Of a stretch of DNA of 64,000 nt, positions 53,652-61,557 are shown one piece after another. Below the pieces are notes generated by a model. The model saw only the letters and a program-made list of their open reading frames with translations. It was not told the origin of the DNA and ran no database searches. The translations under genes and the position numbers were made by a program. The DNA comes from Tepidibacter hydrothermalis (GTDB lineage: Bacteria > Bacillota > Clostridia > Peptostreptococcales > Peptostreptococcaceae), in contig NZ_CP120733.1 in the NCBI RefSeq assembly GCF_029542625.1, positions 3,410,001-3,474,000 on the forward strand. Direction: 5' to 3'. Position 1 is the stretch's first letter. Every line of letters starts with the position of its first letter.

Positions 53652-54224
53652 TTAATTAACTCCTCCTTTAAAAAACTCAGAATATACCCACCACATAAGG
53701 GTCATTCCGCTAGGCATTATAGTAGGATTTTTTCTCAATCTATATATACCAAATAAAACTAGACTCAAGCCTAACGTAGTTTTTCCATCTATTATTCCCT
53801 GACTTTTTTCATATACAGCTCTATTCAAACTACTTTTAAGTTCTATCATCTCTTTTTCAATTTTTGACTTAGGCGTTTTTTCTATTTCTTGTTCTAAATT
53901 AAGGATCTTTATCATTATTCCAACTATAATCATAGGATCTATTTTTTCGTTATCATAATTTAAAAGTACTGTACCAGTTATAGTATTTATATCTATATTT
54001 GTTATAAGATTTATCTTACTAAGTTGATCCATTATAATAGATTTGATTTCTTCGTTATTTTTTAATATTGGAATATAAAGTCTGATTCTACCTGTTATAC
54101 AGTGTCTCACTTCCAATATTCCTTTGAAGCTTGGAACCTTGTTTGTTATATTATTTTTTTTGTTCTTATCGGTAAATATCATTCCAATAGCACTATAAAT
54201 TACAGTTCTCCATATGCAAAACAT
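53652..54224 (-). CDS. HMA-like-domain membrane protein, first gene of ferrosome-like operon
   Basis: About 190 residues. A short N-terminal hydrophobic stretch (MFCIWRTVIYSAIGMIF), then an HMA-like domain (LEVRHCITGRIRLYIPILKN, TGTVLLNYDNEKIDPMIIVG), a charged helix, and a C-terminal hydrophobic part (TTLGLSLVLFGIYRLRKNP, LMWWVYSEFF). ATG 54224 has a better-spaced site (AGGTG) than the GTG six bases before. A Fur-box-like site lies about 100 bases upstream. No close relative known to me; it resembles the 50243 protein in plan. Confidence 0.6.
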   Translation of the reverse strand: MFCIWRTVIYSAIGMIFTDKNKKNNITNKVPSFKGILEVRHCITGRIRLYIPILKNNEEIKSIIMDQLSKINLITNIDINTITGTVLLNYDNEKIDPMIIVGIMIKILNLEQEIEKTPKSKIEKEMIELKSSLNRAVYEKSQGIIDGKTTLGLSLVLFGIYRLRKNPTIMPSGMTLMWWVYSEFFKGGVN

Positions 54225-54326
54225 ATTCACACCTACTTTTTAGTTTTTATATGTATATATTACCATATTCTTGTCGTTTTTTCACTTATTATTAATTCTC
54301 TTTCTCTTTTGTCACCTTTTATCAAT

Positions 54327-54341
54327 CGATATTTATTATCT
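54327..54341. promoter_or_regulatory. Fur-box-like site upstream of the ferrosome-like operon
   Basis: CGATATTTATTATCT matches 12 of 15 positions of the Fur core TGATAATnATTATCA. It lies between the feoB terminator and the operon start. A weak match compared with the other sites in this region. Confidence 0.4.
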
Positions 54342-54360
54342 TTTGTGTATTTTTATAAAT

Positions 54361-54388
54361 AAAAAAGTCTTTATTTCTAAAGACTTTT
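54361..54388 (-). terminator. Terminator after feoB (second Feo operon)
   Basis: Stem AAAAAGTCTTTA / TAAAGACTTTTT with TTTC loop, directly after the feoB stop. Confidence 0.9.
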
Positions 54389-54393
54389 TCATT

Positions 54394-56430
54394 TTATAAT
54401 CCTATTAAGCTTCCTATTTGATATATCAACATAGCTACTATCCAAGCTACTGCGAATTGATATACTACAGAAAAAATTGTCCATTTCCAAGAATTTGTTT
54501 CTCTCTTTATAGCTCCTATTACCCCAACACATGGTGTATATAAAAGTACGAACGCCATAAATGCATAAGCTGTAAGTTGATTAAATGTTCCAGCTAATGT
54601 TTGGGCAAATGCACCAGCTGCTGCTTCTTCTCCAAGTCCATATATTATAGACATATTACTTACAACAACTTCTTTTGCAAGTATTCCTGTTATTAAAGAA
54701 AGTGCTGCTTGCCAGTTTCCAAATCCAAGTGGTGCAAATAAAGGTGCAAACACTCTACCAATTGATGCTCCTATACTTTCAGTTAAATCAGCAGGTCCTG
54801 TGAAGTTAAATCCTAGTATGAACCAAAGTACCATACTGGCTCCAAATATTAATGTTCCTGCTTTTATCAAGAATCCTTTAGCTCTTTCCCATACAGTTAT
54901 TAGTGTACCTTTCAATGTAGGTATTCTATATGGAGGTAACTCCATTACAAAAGGCATTCCATCTGATTTAAATAAAGTTTTCTTAAATATAAGCCCTACT
55001 ATTATAGCAACTACTACTCCTAATAAATAAAGTGAGAATACTACAAACTTCTCTTTTCCAGGGAAGAATGCTGCTGCAAATAAAGTGTAAACTGGAAGTC
55101 TTGCCGAACAAGACATAAAAGGATTTATAAGTATAGCTGCAAGTCTATCATTTTCATCTTCAAGTGTTCTTGTTCCCATTATAGCTGGTGCATTACAACC
55201 AAATCCTAATATCATAGGTATAAATGCTTTTCCACTAAGTCCTATTTTTCTCATAAGTCTATCCATTATAAATGCAACTCTAGCCATATAACCACTATCT
55301 TCGAGTAATGATATTGCAAGGAATAAACATATTATGTTAGGTAAGAATACTAATACTCCACCTACTCCTCCAATGATTCCATCTACTATAAGTGATTGTA
55401 ACCAAGCTGCTGCGTTCATACTAGTTAATGCATCTGTAGCCCATCCTGACAATGTTTCACCAAAGAATACATCTATCTTATCCAAAAATACGTTACCAAC
55501 TAAATCGAATGTAAAGTAAAATACACCCATCATTATAAGTGCGAATATCGGAAGTCCTAACCATCTATTAGTAAGTATCTTATCTGCTTTATCTGATGCT
55601 GTTAACCCTTGTACTGCAGGTTTTTTAACTGATTTTGATATTATGCTAGTTATATGATTATATCTTCTATCTGCTATTAAACATTCAAAGTCATCTTCAA
55701 GCGATATTTCTAAAGCTTCTGATGCTATCGCTATTTCATCACTAGCACTGCTTGTATGATTTTTATTTAATAATTCCATTATTTCTTCGTCTTCTTCTAT
55801 TACTCTTAAAGCTACCCATCTTAAGTCATACTTAGATGCCTTTGGATTTGATTTTAAAGATTCTATATTCTCCGTTATCTTATTTTCTAATTTCTTTCCA
55901 TAATCAACAGGATTACCTTTTGCTAAGCTTTTATTACTGCTCACTTTAACTACTTCATCTAAAAGTTCGCTTATTCCTTGTTTTTTACTAGCAACTATAG
56001 GTACAATAGGTACTCCTAATAACTTAGATAATTTATTTACATCAATCTTATATCCTCTAGACTTAGCAACATCCATCATATTAAGAGCTATAACAACAGG
56101 TTTTCCAAGCTCAATTAATTGTACAGATAAATACAAGTTTCTCTCTATATTAGAAGCATCTACTATGTTAACTACAACATCTGGTGATTCCTCTACTATG
56201 TAATTTCTAGCTATTTTTTCTTCTAATGAATATGGTGATAAACTGTATGTCCCTGGTAAGTCAACACCTATTATTTCCGTATCCTTATGTTTGAATCTTC
56301 CTTCTTTTTTTTCAACTGTAACCCCTGCCCAGTTTCCTACATGATGTCTAGCACCAGTCAATGCATTAAACAAAGTTGTTTTTCCACTGTTAGGATTACC
56401 CGCTAAAGCGATAGTAATATTTTTACTCAA
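54394..56430 (-). CDS. feoB: Ferrous iron transport protein B (copy with two FeoA genes)
   Basis: Membrane Fe2+ permease with an N-terminal G domain, 678 residues. G1 GNPNSGKTTLFN (about 11-22), G2/switch HVGNWAGVTVEKKEG, G3 GVDLPGTYSLSPYS, G4 ALNMMDVAKS (about 120). After a helical guanine-release domain come about ten membrane segments with the Gate motifs GFGCNAPAIMGTRTL (cysteine near 410) and FTPCVG-like LLYTPCVGVIGAIKRE near the C-terminus. Cotranscribed with two feoA genes. It differs clearly from the FeoB at 57418, so the two are not a recent duplication. Confidence 0.96.
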   Translation of the reverse strand: MSKNITIALAGNPNSGKTTLFNALTGARHHVGNWAGVTVEKKEGRFKHKDTEIIGVDLPGTYSLSPYSLEEKIARNYIVEESPDVVVNIVDASNIERNLYLSVQLIELGKPVVIALNMMDVAKSRGYKIDVNKLSKLLGVPIVPIVASKKQGISELLDEVVKVSSNKSLAKGNPVDYGKKLENKITENIESLKSNPKASKYDLRWVALRVIEEDEEIMELLNKNHTSSASDEIAIASEALEISLEDDFECLIADRRYNHITSIISKSVKKPAVQGLTASDKADKILTNRWLGLPIFALIMMGVFYFTFDLVGNVFLDKIDVFFGETLSGWATDALTSMNAAAWLQSLIVDGIIGGVGGVLVFLPNIICLFLAISLLEDSGYMARVAFIMDRLMRKIGLSGKAFIPMILGFGCNAPAIMGTRTLEDENDRLAAILINPFMSCSARLPVYTLFAAAFFPGKEKFVVFSLYLLGVVVAIIVGLIFKKTLFKSDGMPFVMELPPYRIPTLKGTLITVWERAKGFLIKAGTLIFGASMVLWFILGFNFTGPADLTESIGASIGRVFAPLFAPLGFGNWQAALSLITGILAKEVVVSNMSIIYGLGEEAAAGAFAQTLAGTFNQLTAYAFMAFVLLYTPCVGVIGAIKRETNSWKWTIFSVVYQFAVAWIVAMLIYQIGSLIGL

Positions 56431-56447
56431 AACTTCTCCTCCTTTTC

Positions 56448-56466
56448 GAAAATAATAATTATTTTC
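56448..56466. repeat. Small inverted repeat between feoA and feoB
   Basis: GAAAATAA TAA TTATTTTC, perfect 8-bp arms with a 3-base spacer just upstream of feoB. It could be a weak Fur-like operator or an intra-operon RNA hairpin. Confidence 0.45.
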
Positions 56467-56501
56467 ATTTAAAGCACAAAAAAAATTCCTTAAAAAGAAT
56501 A

Positions 56502-56726
56502 CTACTCTATTACTATATTTTGAGCATCTTCTTTTCTAAGAGTAAGACTATACCCCTTGATCTTAACCTCTATAGGATCTCCTAATGGAGCAACCTTTTC
56601 AACATTTATTTCCGTTCCCTTTATAACCCCCATGTCCATAAACCTTCTTTTTATAGCACCTTTTCCTTTAACCATCATAACTTTACCACTTGCTCCAGGT
56701 GCTAGATCTTTTAAAGTTCTTATCAT
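56502..56726 (-). CDS. feoA: FeoA protein (SH3-like), second of the pair
   Basis: 74-residue cytoplasmic SH3-fold partner of FeoB: RTLKDLAPGASGKVMMVKG, RRFMDMGVIKGTEINVEKVAPLG and IEVKIKGYSLTLRKEDAQNI are typical. GGAGG precedes the ATG, 18 bases after the previous feoA and 71 before feoB. Confidence 0.94.
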   Translation of the reverse strand: MIRTLKDLAPGASGKVMMVKGKGAIKRRFMDMGVIKGTEINVEKVAPLGDPIEVKIKGYSLTLRKEDAQNIVIE

Positions 56727-56744
56727 TTATTTACCTCCTCATAT

Positions 56745-56960
56745 TTAATTCACCATAATTTGTTGAGCAACTACTCCTCCAAGTACAAGCCTTGAACCTC
56801 TTACATTAACTATAAATGAACCATTTGTATCATTAGATATAACACTTATTTTCACTCCAGGAGTTAAACCCATATCCTGAAGTTTTTTCTTCATCTTTGG
56901 ACCCCAATTTATATTTTGTAAGACAACTTCTTGCCCCTGATTAGCCATAGCTAAAGGCAT
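56745..56960 (-). CDS. feoA: FeoA protein (SH3-like), first of the pair
   Basis: 71 residues: GPKMKKKLQDMGLTPGVKIS, GSFIVNVRGSRLVLGGVVAQQ. FeoA modulates FeoB. GGGAGGG precedes the ATG. It is the first gene behind the Fur-controlled promoter at 57016-57071. Two consecutive FeoA genes before one FeoB are common in clostridia. Confidence 0.93.
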   Translation of the reverse strand: MPLAMANQGQEVVLQNINWGPKMKKKLQDMGLTPGVKISVISNDTNGSFIVNVRGSRLVLGGVVAQQIMVN

Positions 56961-57015
56961 ATGTAATCCCTCCCGTATTAATCATTTTCAATTTCAATTG
57001 TTCTTGCAGTTCATT

Positions 57016-57071
57016 TGATTTTAATTATCATTACAGATATAAAGTATATCTCTATCGATATTGATTGTCAA
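57016..57071 (-). promoter_or_regulatory. Fur-regulated promoter of the feoA-feoA-feoB operon
   Basis: Minus strand TTGACA (57066-57071), 17-base spacer, TATACT (57043-57048), with a Fur-box-like TGATTTTAATTATCA (57016-57030, 13 of 15) just downstream. A perfect 8-bp palindrome GATATTGA-TTG-TCAATATC covers the -35. Nearly identical to 59906-59961. Confidence 0.75.
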
Positions 57072-57080
57072 TATCTTTTT

Positions 57081-57180
57081 CTATATTTTTCCTAAGAACT
57101 TACTACATATTCAATAAAACTTATTATAGAAACAAGTTATATCAAATGTTTTATCCCTTATTGTATATCTTTTAAATTTG
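57081..57180 (-). pseudogene. Decayed 3' fragment of a fur gene
   Basis: Translating the minus strand gives FKRYTIRDKTFDIT then CFYNKFY, a stop, and ICSKFLGKI. This aligns codon for codon with the end of the intact Fur at 59971 (FKKYTIGDKSFDIT, GGYIKFYGTCSKCLEKT). It has an in-frame stop and has lost the zinc-binding cysteine pair. The match continues through the stop into the shared promoter, so the segment arose by duplication. Confidence 0.8.
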
Positions 57181-57196
57181 TTTTTTATAGAATATA

Positions 57197-57226
57197 AAAG
57201 ACCGAGTGGAAAAACACTCGGTCTTT
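57197..57226 (-). terminator. Terminator of the first Feo operon
   Basis: Stem AAAAGACCGAGTG / CACTCGGTCTTTT with a short loop, 7 bases after the frameshifted small gene. Confidence 0.92.
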
Positions 57227-57232
57227 TACATT

Positions 57233-57401
57233 TTATTTATCTAATTTTGATATATTACAGCTACAATTGCTTCCTTTATTATTTGATCCTGAATGAGGAC
57301 AGCCAATACACTTGACACCTTTTCTTTTTTCAATAATGACTTTTGTAATAGATAGACCAATAATTAACAGTATCACTATTCCAACAATTATATTTGCCAT
57401 A
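57233..57401 (-). pseudogene. FeoB-associated Cys-rich membrane protein, frameshifted
   Basis: ATG 57401 with GGAG upstream opens MANIIVGIVILLII, a membrane anchor, but the frame then stops after about 22 residues. Shifting by one base at the TTT run (57359-57361) restores GLSITKVIIEKRKGVKCIGC followed by PHSGSNNKGSNCSC and a stop at 57233, the pattern of the FeoB-associated cysteine-rich membrane family. One extra base in a short homopolymer explains it. It may be a true inactivation or a sequencing error. It follows feoB, as usual for the family. Confidence 0.72.
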
Positions 57402-57417
57402 ATTTTCTCCTATTCTC

Positions 57418-59412
57418 TTATGCTAAATTCTTTTGATTAACCTTTTCATCACCTTTTTTCATAAGGAATACAACATATCCTACCATTACTGCAACAGCAA
57501 TAAATCCAGGTATAAAACCAGTTCCTAAAGAACCTGTTGTAATCAATGTACCAATTTGGTAAGTCATAAATGCTACAACATAACCCATTCCGAATTGAAA
57601 TCCAATTCCTCCCCAAAGCCATTTTCTATCTTCCATCTCAGAGTTCATAGCACCAATTGCTGCAAAACACGGTGGCGTGAACAGGTTGAACATAAGATAA
57701 GATAGTGCAGCTACAGAAGTTAATCCCATAACGCTTGCAACATCTCCTCCACCTGACACAAGTGCTAATTCTTCAGTATCAATGAAATTTGTAATTGAGT
57801 ATACTACAGCCAAAGTACCAACAACATTCTCTTTTGCTATAAAACCTGTAATAGCTGCTGCTGCAAGCTGCCATACACCAAATCCAAGTGGAATCAGTAA
57901 GATAGCAAACGGTGATGCAATACTTGCAAGTATACTTGTACCTTCAGCACCTTCAGCAACAACTTGGAACTGCCAGTTAAATGTTTGCATAATTTGTACA
58001 GCTGCGTTACAAAGAAGTATAATAGTACTTGCTTTTATAATAAATGCTTTTGCTCTAGAAAACATTGAAATTGTAGCTCTTTTGATGCTTGGGAATCTAT
58101 ATTCTGGTAATTCCATTATAAAATATGATCTTTTATTTTTCTCACCAGTAATTTTTACTACTATTAATGCCCCAATAATAATTATGGCAATACCCATAAA
58201 GTACATTGTTGTACCAACCCATGATGCATCATCAAAGAATACACCTGCAAATAATGCTATAACAGGAAGTTTTGCACCACAAGGCATGAACGGAGTTAAC
58301 ATTGCAGTAGTTCTTCTTTGTCTTTCATTCTTTATAGTTCTAGTTGCCATTACTCCAGGAATAGCACATCCAGTTCCTATAACCATAGGTATGATTGATT
58401 TACCTGATAAACCTACACGCTTGAAAAATCTATCCATTACTACAGCAACACGTGCCATGTAACCACAGTCTTCAAGTAATGCTAATAAGAAGAATAATAC
58501 CATAATAAGTGGAAGGAATCCTACTACAGCACCAACTCCACCTATAATTCCATCTAACAACAATGATTTTAAAATTGGGGATACACCTTCTCCCATGGCA
58601 CCTTCTGCCCATGCATATATACCATCAATCCAACCAACGAATATATCAGCCAATAGCGGTCCTAAATGCGTTTGAGAAATCGAGAATACCGCCCACATAA
58701 CTACTGCAAAGATTGGAATTCCAAGCCATTTATGAGCCAATATTCTATCTGCAGCATCTTGCTTAGTTTGACGGTTACTGATCACCTTACGATCTTCAAC
58801 TTTTGAAACAATTCCGTTAACAAAATCATAACGATTTTTATCAGAAGCTTTTACGGCCTCAGCATTTTCAAAATCTACTCCCTTACTGTCATATGCAGCC
58901 GTTTGGTTTTTGCCTTTAACTTCTACAACTTTAGAAATTAACTCTTCTAATCCATTACTGCTTGATTTTGTTGCTATAGTTTTCACAACTGGACACCCTA
59001 ATGCTTTGCTAAGTTCAGTCACATTAATTGACGTTTTCTTTTTTTCGTTCAAGTCACTCTTGTTAAGAGCTACAACTACAGGAATTCCCAATTCCATTAG
59101 CTGTGTTGTGAAGAATAAACTTCTGCTTAAGTTTGTCGCATCAACAATATTTATGATTACATCTGGATTTTCGTTTTTAACAAAGTCTCTCGTAATCGAT
59201 TCCTCAGATGTAAACGGTGACATTGAATATGCACCTGGAAGATCAACTGCTGTAATCTCTATATCACTTTTGTTCAGATTCTTTTTGATATTACCTTCTT
59301 TTTTATCAACGGTAACACCAGCCCAGTTACCAACATGTTCAATCTTACCTGTTATAGCATTGAACAATGTTGTTTTACCACTATTAGGATTACCTGTTAG
59401 TGCTATTTTCAT
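57418..59412 (-). CDS. feoB: Ferrous iron transport protein B (second copy)
   Basis: 664-residue Fe2+ permease with G domain: GNPNSGKTTLFNAITG at the N-terminus, HVGNWAGVTVDKKEG, VDLPGAYSMSPFTSEES, G4 ALNKSD, then about ten membrane segments including GTGCAIPGVMATRT (cysteine near 367) and NLFTPPCFAAIGAMNSE near the C-terminus. The final 25 residues are basic and hydrophilic. GGAGGGG precedes the ATG. Preceded by one feoA and followed by the frameshifted small gene; the different sequence from the 54394 FeoB suggests a distinct lineage. Confidence 0.96.
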   Translation of the reverse strand: MKIALTGNPNSGKTTLFNAITGKIEHVGNWAGVTVDKKEGNIKKNLNKSDIEITAVDLPGAYSMSPFTSEESITRDFVKNENPDVIINIVDATNLSRSLFFTTQLMELGIPVVVALNKSDLNEKKKTSINVTELSKALGCPVVKTIATKSSSNGLEELISKVVEVKGKNQTAAYDSKGVDFENAEAVKASDKNRYDFVNGIVSKVEDRKVISNRQTKQDAADRILAHKWLGIPIFAVVMWAVFSISQTHLGPLLADIFVGWIDGIYAWAEGAMGEGVSPILKSLLLDGIIGGVGAVVGFLPLIMVLFFLLALLEDCGYMARVAVVMDRFFKRVGLSGKSIIPMVIGTGCAIPGVMATRTIKNERQRRTTAMLTPFMPCGAKLPVIALFAGVFFDDASWVGTTMYFMGIAIIIIGALIVVKITGEKNKRSYFIMELPEYRFPSIKRATISMFSRAKAFIIKASTIILLCNAAVQIMQTFNWQFQVVAEGAEGTSILASIASPFAILLIPLGFGVWQLAAAAITGFIAKENVVGTLAVVYSITNFIDTEELALVSGGGDVASVMGLTSVAALSYLMFNLFTPPCFAAIGAMNSEMEDRKWLWGGIGFQFGMGYVVAFMTYQIGTLITTGSLGTGFIPGFIAVAVMVGYVVFLMKKGDEKVNQKNLA

Positions 59413-59553
59413 AATTCCCCTCCTAAAAATTATTTTATCAGCATCGCTGACCTAGAATAAGTACAAATTAATAATCTTTTATGTTAAATAAAATATCAAA
59501 GTTAACTTTATTGACAATTGAAAAGCTATATCTCTATAGCTCTCAATAAAATT

Positions 59554-59838
59554 TTATACAATTATAGCTTCTGCCAATTCCGAGTCAATGCTATATCTTG
59601 CATCTTTTACTGATATAACATAGTTTTCAGCCAATACCGATATTACTGTTACTTTTTGACCTTCGTAACATCCCAAAGTGAATAAAAAGCTCTTCATCTC
59701 TTCATCATCCGTCTCAATTGATTTTATTGTATATTCCATATCAACTTCTACTTCAGATAAGTTTTTCATCGAATTCCCATTTTCCCCTTCAAATTTATAG
59801 GGTTCAGTTATCATTGCACTTGCTAAAGCACCAGACAT
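59554..59838 (-). CDS. feoA: FeoA-domain protein (divergent, N-terminally extended)
   Basis: 94 residues from ATG 59838 (MSGALASAMITEP), with GGAGAGG 6 bases upstream; an ATG six bases earlier overlaps that site. The last ~70 residues are an FeoA SH3-like domain (FLFTLGCYEGQKVTVISVLA, YVISVKDARYSIDSELAEAI). The first ~25 residues are an extension without counterpart in the other two FeoA proteins here. First gene after the Fur-boxed promoter; 140 bases separate it from feoB. Confidence 0.88.
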   Translation of the reverse strand: MSGALASAMITEPYKFEGENGNSMKNLSEVEVDMEYTIKSIETDDEEMKSFLFTLGCYEGQKVTVISVLAENYVISVKDARYSIDSELAEAIIV

Positions 59839-59905
59839 ATGCATCCTCTCCCAAAATGTTATATTTTATAATAACTTTTAATTTCAATTATTTTTATAAC
59901 TCATT

Positions 59906-59961
59906 TGATTTTAATTATCATTACAAATATAAAGTATATCTCTATCGATAGTGATTGTCAA
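59906..59961 (-). promoter_or_regulatory. Fur-regulated promoter of the feoA-feoB operon next to fur
   Basis: Minus strand TTGACA (59956-59961), 17-base spacer, TATACT (59933-59938), Fur-box-like TGATTTTAATTATCA at 59906-59920. It lies just past the fur stop. Together with the end of fur it is duplicated at 57005-57180. Confidence 0.75.
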
Positions 59962-59970
59962 TATCTTTTC

Positions 59971-60363
59971 CTATGTTTTTTCCAAACACTTACTACATGT
60001 TCCGTAAAACTTAATATATCCACCTGTTATGTCAAATGATTTATCCCCTATTGTATATTTTTTAAATTTTTCACTATCTTTTATCTTTATCTTTTTTAAA
60101 GTATGACATTTATTACATATAATCTCACAGTATCTAATATCACTAAGTTTAAACTTCCTTTTTCTATCACGTATAGAACTACAGTATATTTTACCAACAT
60201 CTATAAGCTTATCTATAGCTCTATATACCGTTCTCTTGCTTATTTTTTCATTTTCTTCGTCTATAAGTGTTAATACATCATTTATGTCTAATTCTTTATT
60301 AGGATTTTCTTTAAATAATCTATATATCGTTGATTTATTTTTAGATAGATTCATATTAATCAA
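59971..60363 (-). CDS. Fur-family metalloregulator
   Basis: 130-residue DNA-binding repressor. N-terminal winged helix (STIYRLFKENPNKELDINDV, ISKRTVYRAIDKLIDVGKIY) and C-terminal dimer domain with two CxxC-type pairs, CNKCH and CSKCLEK, for structural zinc. The histidines typical of the Fur regulatory site are few, so it is a divergent member; Fur is favoured over Zur or PerR by the Feo genes beside it and a Fur box in its own promoter. Starts at TTG 60363, with GGGG 6 bases upstream. Probably controls both feo operons, the flavodoxin and itself (inference). Confidence 0.85.
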   Translation of the reverse strand: MINMNLSKNKSTIYRLFKENPNKELDINDVLTLIDEENEKISKRTVYRAIDKLIDVGKIYCSSIRDRKRKFKLSDIRYCEIICNKCHTLKKIKIKDSEKFKKYTIGDKSFDITGGYIKFYGTCSKCLEKT

Positions 60364-60388
60364 CTATATCCCCTCTCTTTAATTAAAA

Positions 60389-60403
60389 TGATTATTATTA
60401 TCA
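60389..60403. promoter_or_regulatory. Fur box upstream of the Fur-family gene
   Basis: TGATTATTATTATCA matches 14 of 15 positions of TGATAATnATTATCA; located 26 bases before the regulator's start codon, pointing to autoregulation. Confidence 0.7.
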
Positions 60404-60438
60404 ATAAATCTATCATATTTTCTTTTTTTTGTAAACAT

Positions 60439-60471
60439 AAAAAGCCAATATGAAAATTCATATTGGCTTTT
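60439..60471 (-). terminator. Terminator after the flavodoxin gene
   Basis: Perfect stem AAAAGCCAATATGAA / TTCATATTGGCTTTT with a 2-base loop; it also insulates the Fur-family gene's promoter. Confidence 0.92.
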
Positions 60472-60505
60472 ATAACGAATAAAAATTAAATATCGTTAGT
60501 TAATT

Positions 60506-60934
60506 TTAAGCATTTGCTAATTTTTTTCCTATTTCTTCACATTTATTTAAATCTTCATCTTCTGGGCTTAAATGAGCTATTAATCCCTCTTGTAGTATAT
60601 TAGCTCCATAATTTGTCATTCTCTCATCCCATTCTCTCATCCACTGTCCATCGCCCCAATCATAAGATCCAAATAAGATCATAGGCTTTTGGTTTAAATC
60701 TATATTCTCAAAAGAAGCTATAAATGGTTCCATATAATCAGGATCAAGCTCCTCAGCTCCCATTGATGGACAACCGATAGCAACTGCATCAGCATCTAAA
60801 ATATCTTCTTTAGTAGCATCTTCTACTTTTACAAGCTTCACTTCACTATTTTCAGAAGCACCTTTTGATATAGCCTGTGCCATAACCTCTGTATTTCCTG
60901 TTCCACTCCAATAAACGATAGATATTTTTTTCAT
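60506..60934 (-). CDS. Flavodoxin
   Basis: 142-residue FMN electron carrier: phosphate loop YWSGTGNTEVMAQAI at 8-22, GCPSMGAEELDPDYMEPF near 53, and FGSYDWGDGQWMREWDER near 88 around the isoalloxazine ring. It replaces ferredoxin when iron is scarce. GGAGG precedes the ATG, and two Fur-box-like sites upstream support iron control. Confidence 0.95.
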   Translation of the reverse strand: MKKISIVYWSGTGNTEVMAQAISKGASENSEVKLVKVEDATKEDILDADAVAIGCPSMGAEELDPDYMEPFIASFENIDLNQKPMILFGSYDWGDGQWMREWDERMTNYGANILQEGLIAHLSPEDEDLNKCEEIGKKLANA

Positions 60935-60954
60935 AAATATACCTCCTTCTTAAT

Positions 60955-61027
60955 TGATATGTATTATCATTATCAATTATAGCACATATGAAATTTTTGT
61001 AAAGGTTTTATTTGAAAATAATTATCA
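60955..61027. promoter_or_regulatory. Two Fur-box-like sites upstream of flavodoxin
   Basis: TGATATGTATTATCA (60955-60969, 13 of 15) overlapping ATTATCATTATCAAT, and TGAAAATAATTATCA (61013-61027, 14 of 15). They flank the place expected for the flavodoxin promoter. Confidence 0.65.
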
Positions 61028-61167
61028 ACATCATTTATCCACATATCCACAAACTTTTACTTTTATATATCTAATTTTTTACAGTTTTCAACATATACTT
61101 TGGATATTTTAGAGTGTATATATTCATAATAAATTCTTGCAAAATTAAATATTTTTTGAAAACAATA

Positions 61168-61196
61168 TTGACAATACTTATTAGTGGTAATATAAT
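61168..61196 (+). promoter_or_regulatory. Promoter of the T-box leader
   Basis: Consensus TTGACA (61168-61173), 17-base spacer, TATAAT (61191-61196). An open frame at 61114-61302 overlaps it and is not a gene. Confidence 0.85.
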
Positions 61197-61204
61197 GCTT
61201 GGTA

Positions 61205-61533
61205 ATATAAGTAATTTTAATATAAAAAGCAAAGACGGAGACAAAAATATTCAGGTATTATCTACAGAGAACCAACATTTGGTGAGAGTTGGTGTTAATT
61301 AGAGTATATAATGATCACTCCAGAGCTTCTAAGTTGAAAGATATATTGAGTAAACGAAGACGGTTACCACCGATATATGGTTAGGGTTCACTAAGAATTA
61401 ATGATAATTTTAAGTCGACCTGAATAAAGAGGTAGCTATATTTGCTGCACATAGGGTGGTACCGCGAGATTAATCTTTCGTCCCTATAAATATATATGTA
61501 TATATATATTTATAGGGATGAAAGATTTTTTTT
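61205..61533 (+). promoter_or_regulatory. T-box riboswitch with terminator, controlling the DUF554 gene
   Basis: The T-box sequence AGGGTGGTACCGCGAG (61453-61468) is intact. Stem I carries AGAGAACCAACATTTGGTGA and GAGAGTTGGT, and its base pairs GGAG with CTCC before GAGC. The terminator pairs 61473-61496 with the segment ending at 61525, followed by a T run. The strand facing the specifier loop reads GATCA just before CTCC; the usual register gives ATC (Ile) followed by A, but GAT or TCA cannot be excluded. The leader senses the charging of one tRNA and allows readthrough when it is uncharged. Confidence 0.9.
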
Positions 61534-61557
61534 ATTTAAGAAAGGGAGGATATAGAG

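Noticed and set aside
57782-59455. Long plus-strand frames (226 and 181 residues)
   Set aside because: Antisense shadows of the feoB gene, which has all motifs in its own frame.
61114-61302. 62-residue open frame on the plus strand
   Set aside because: It overlaps a consensus promoter and the start of the T-box leader and has no ribosome site.
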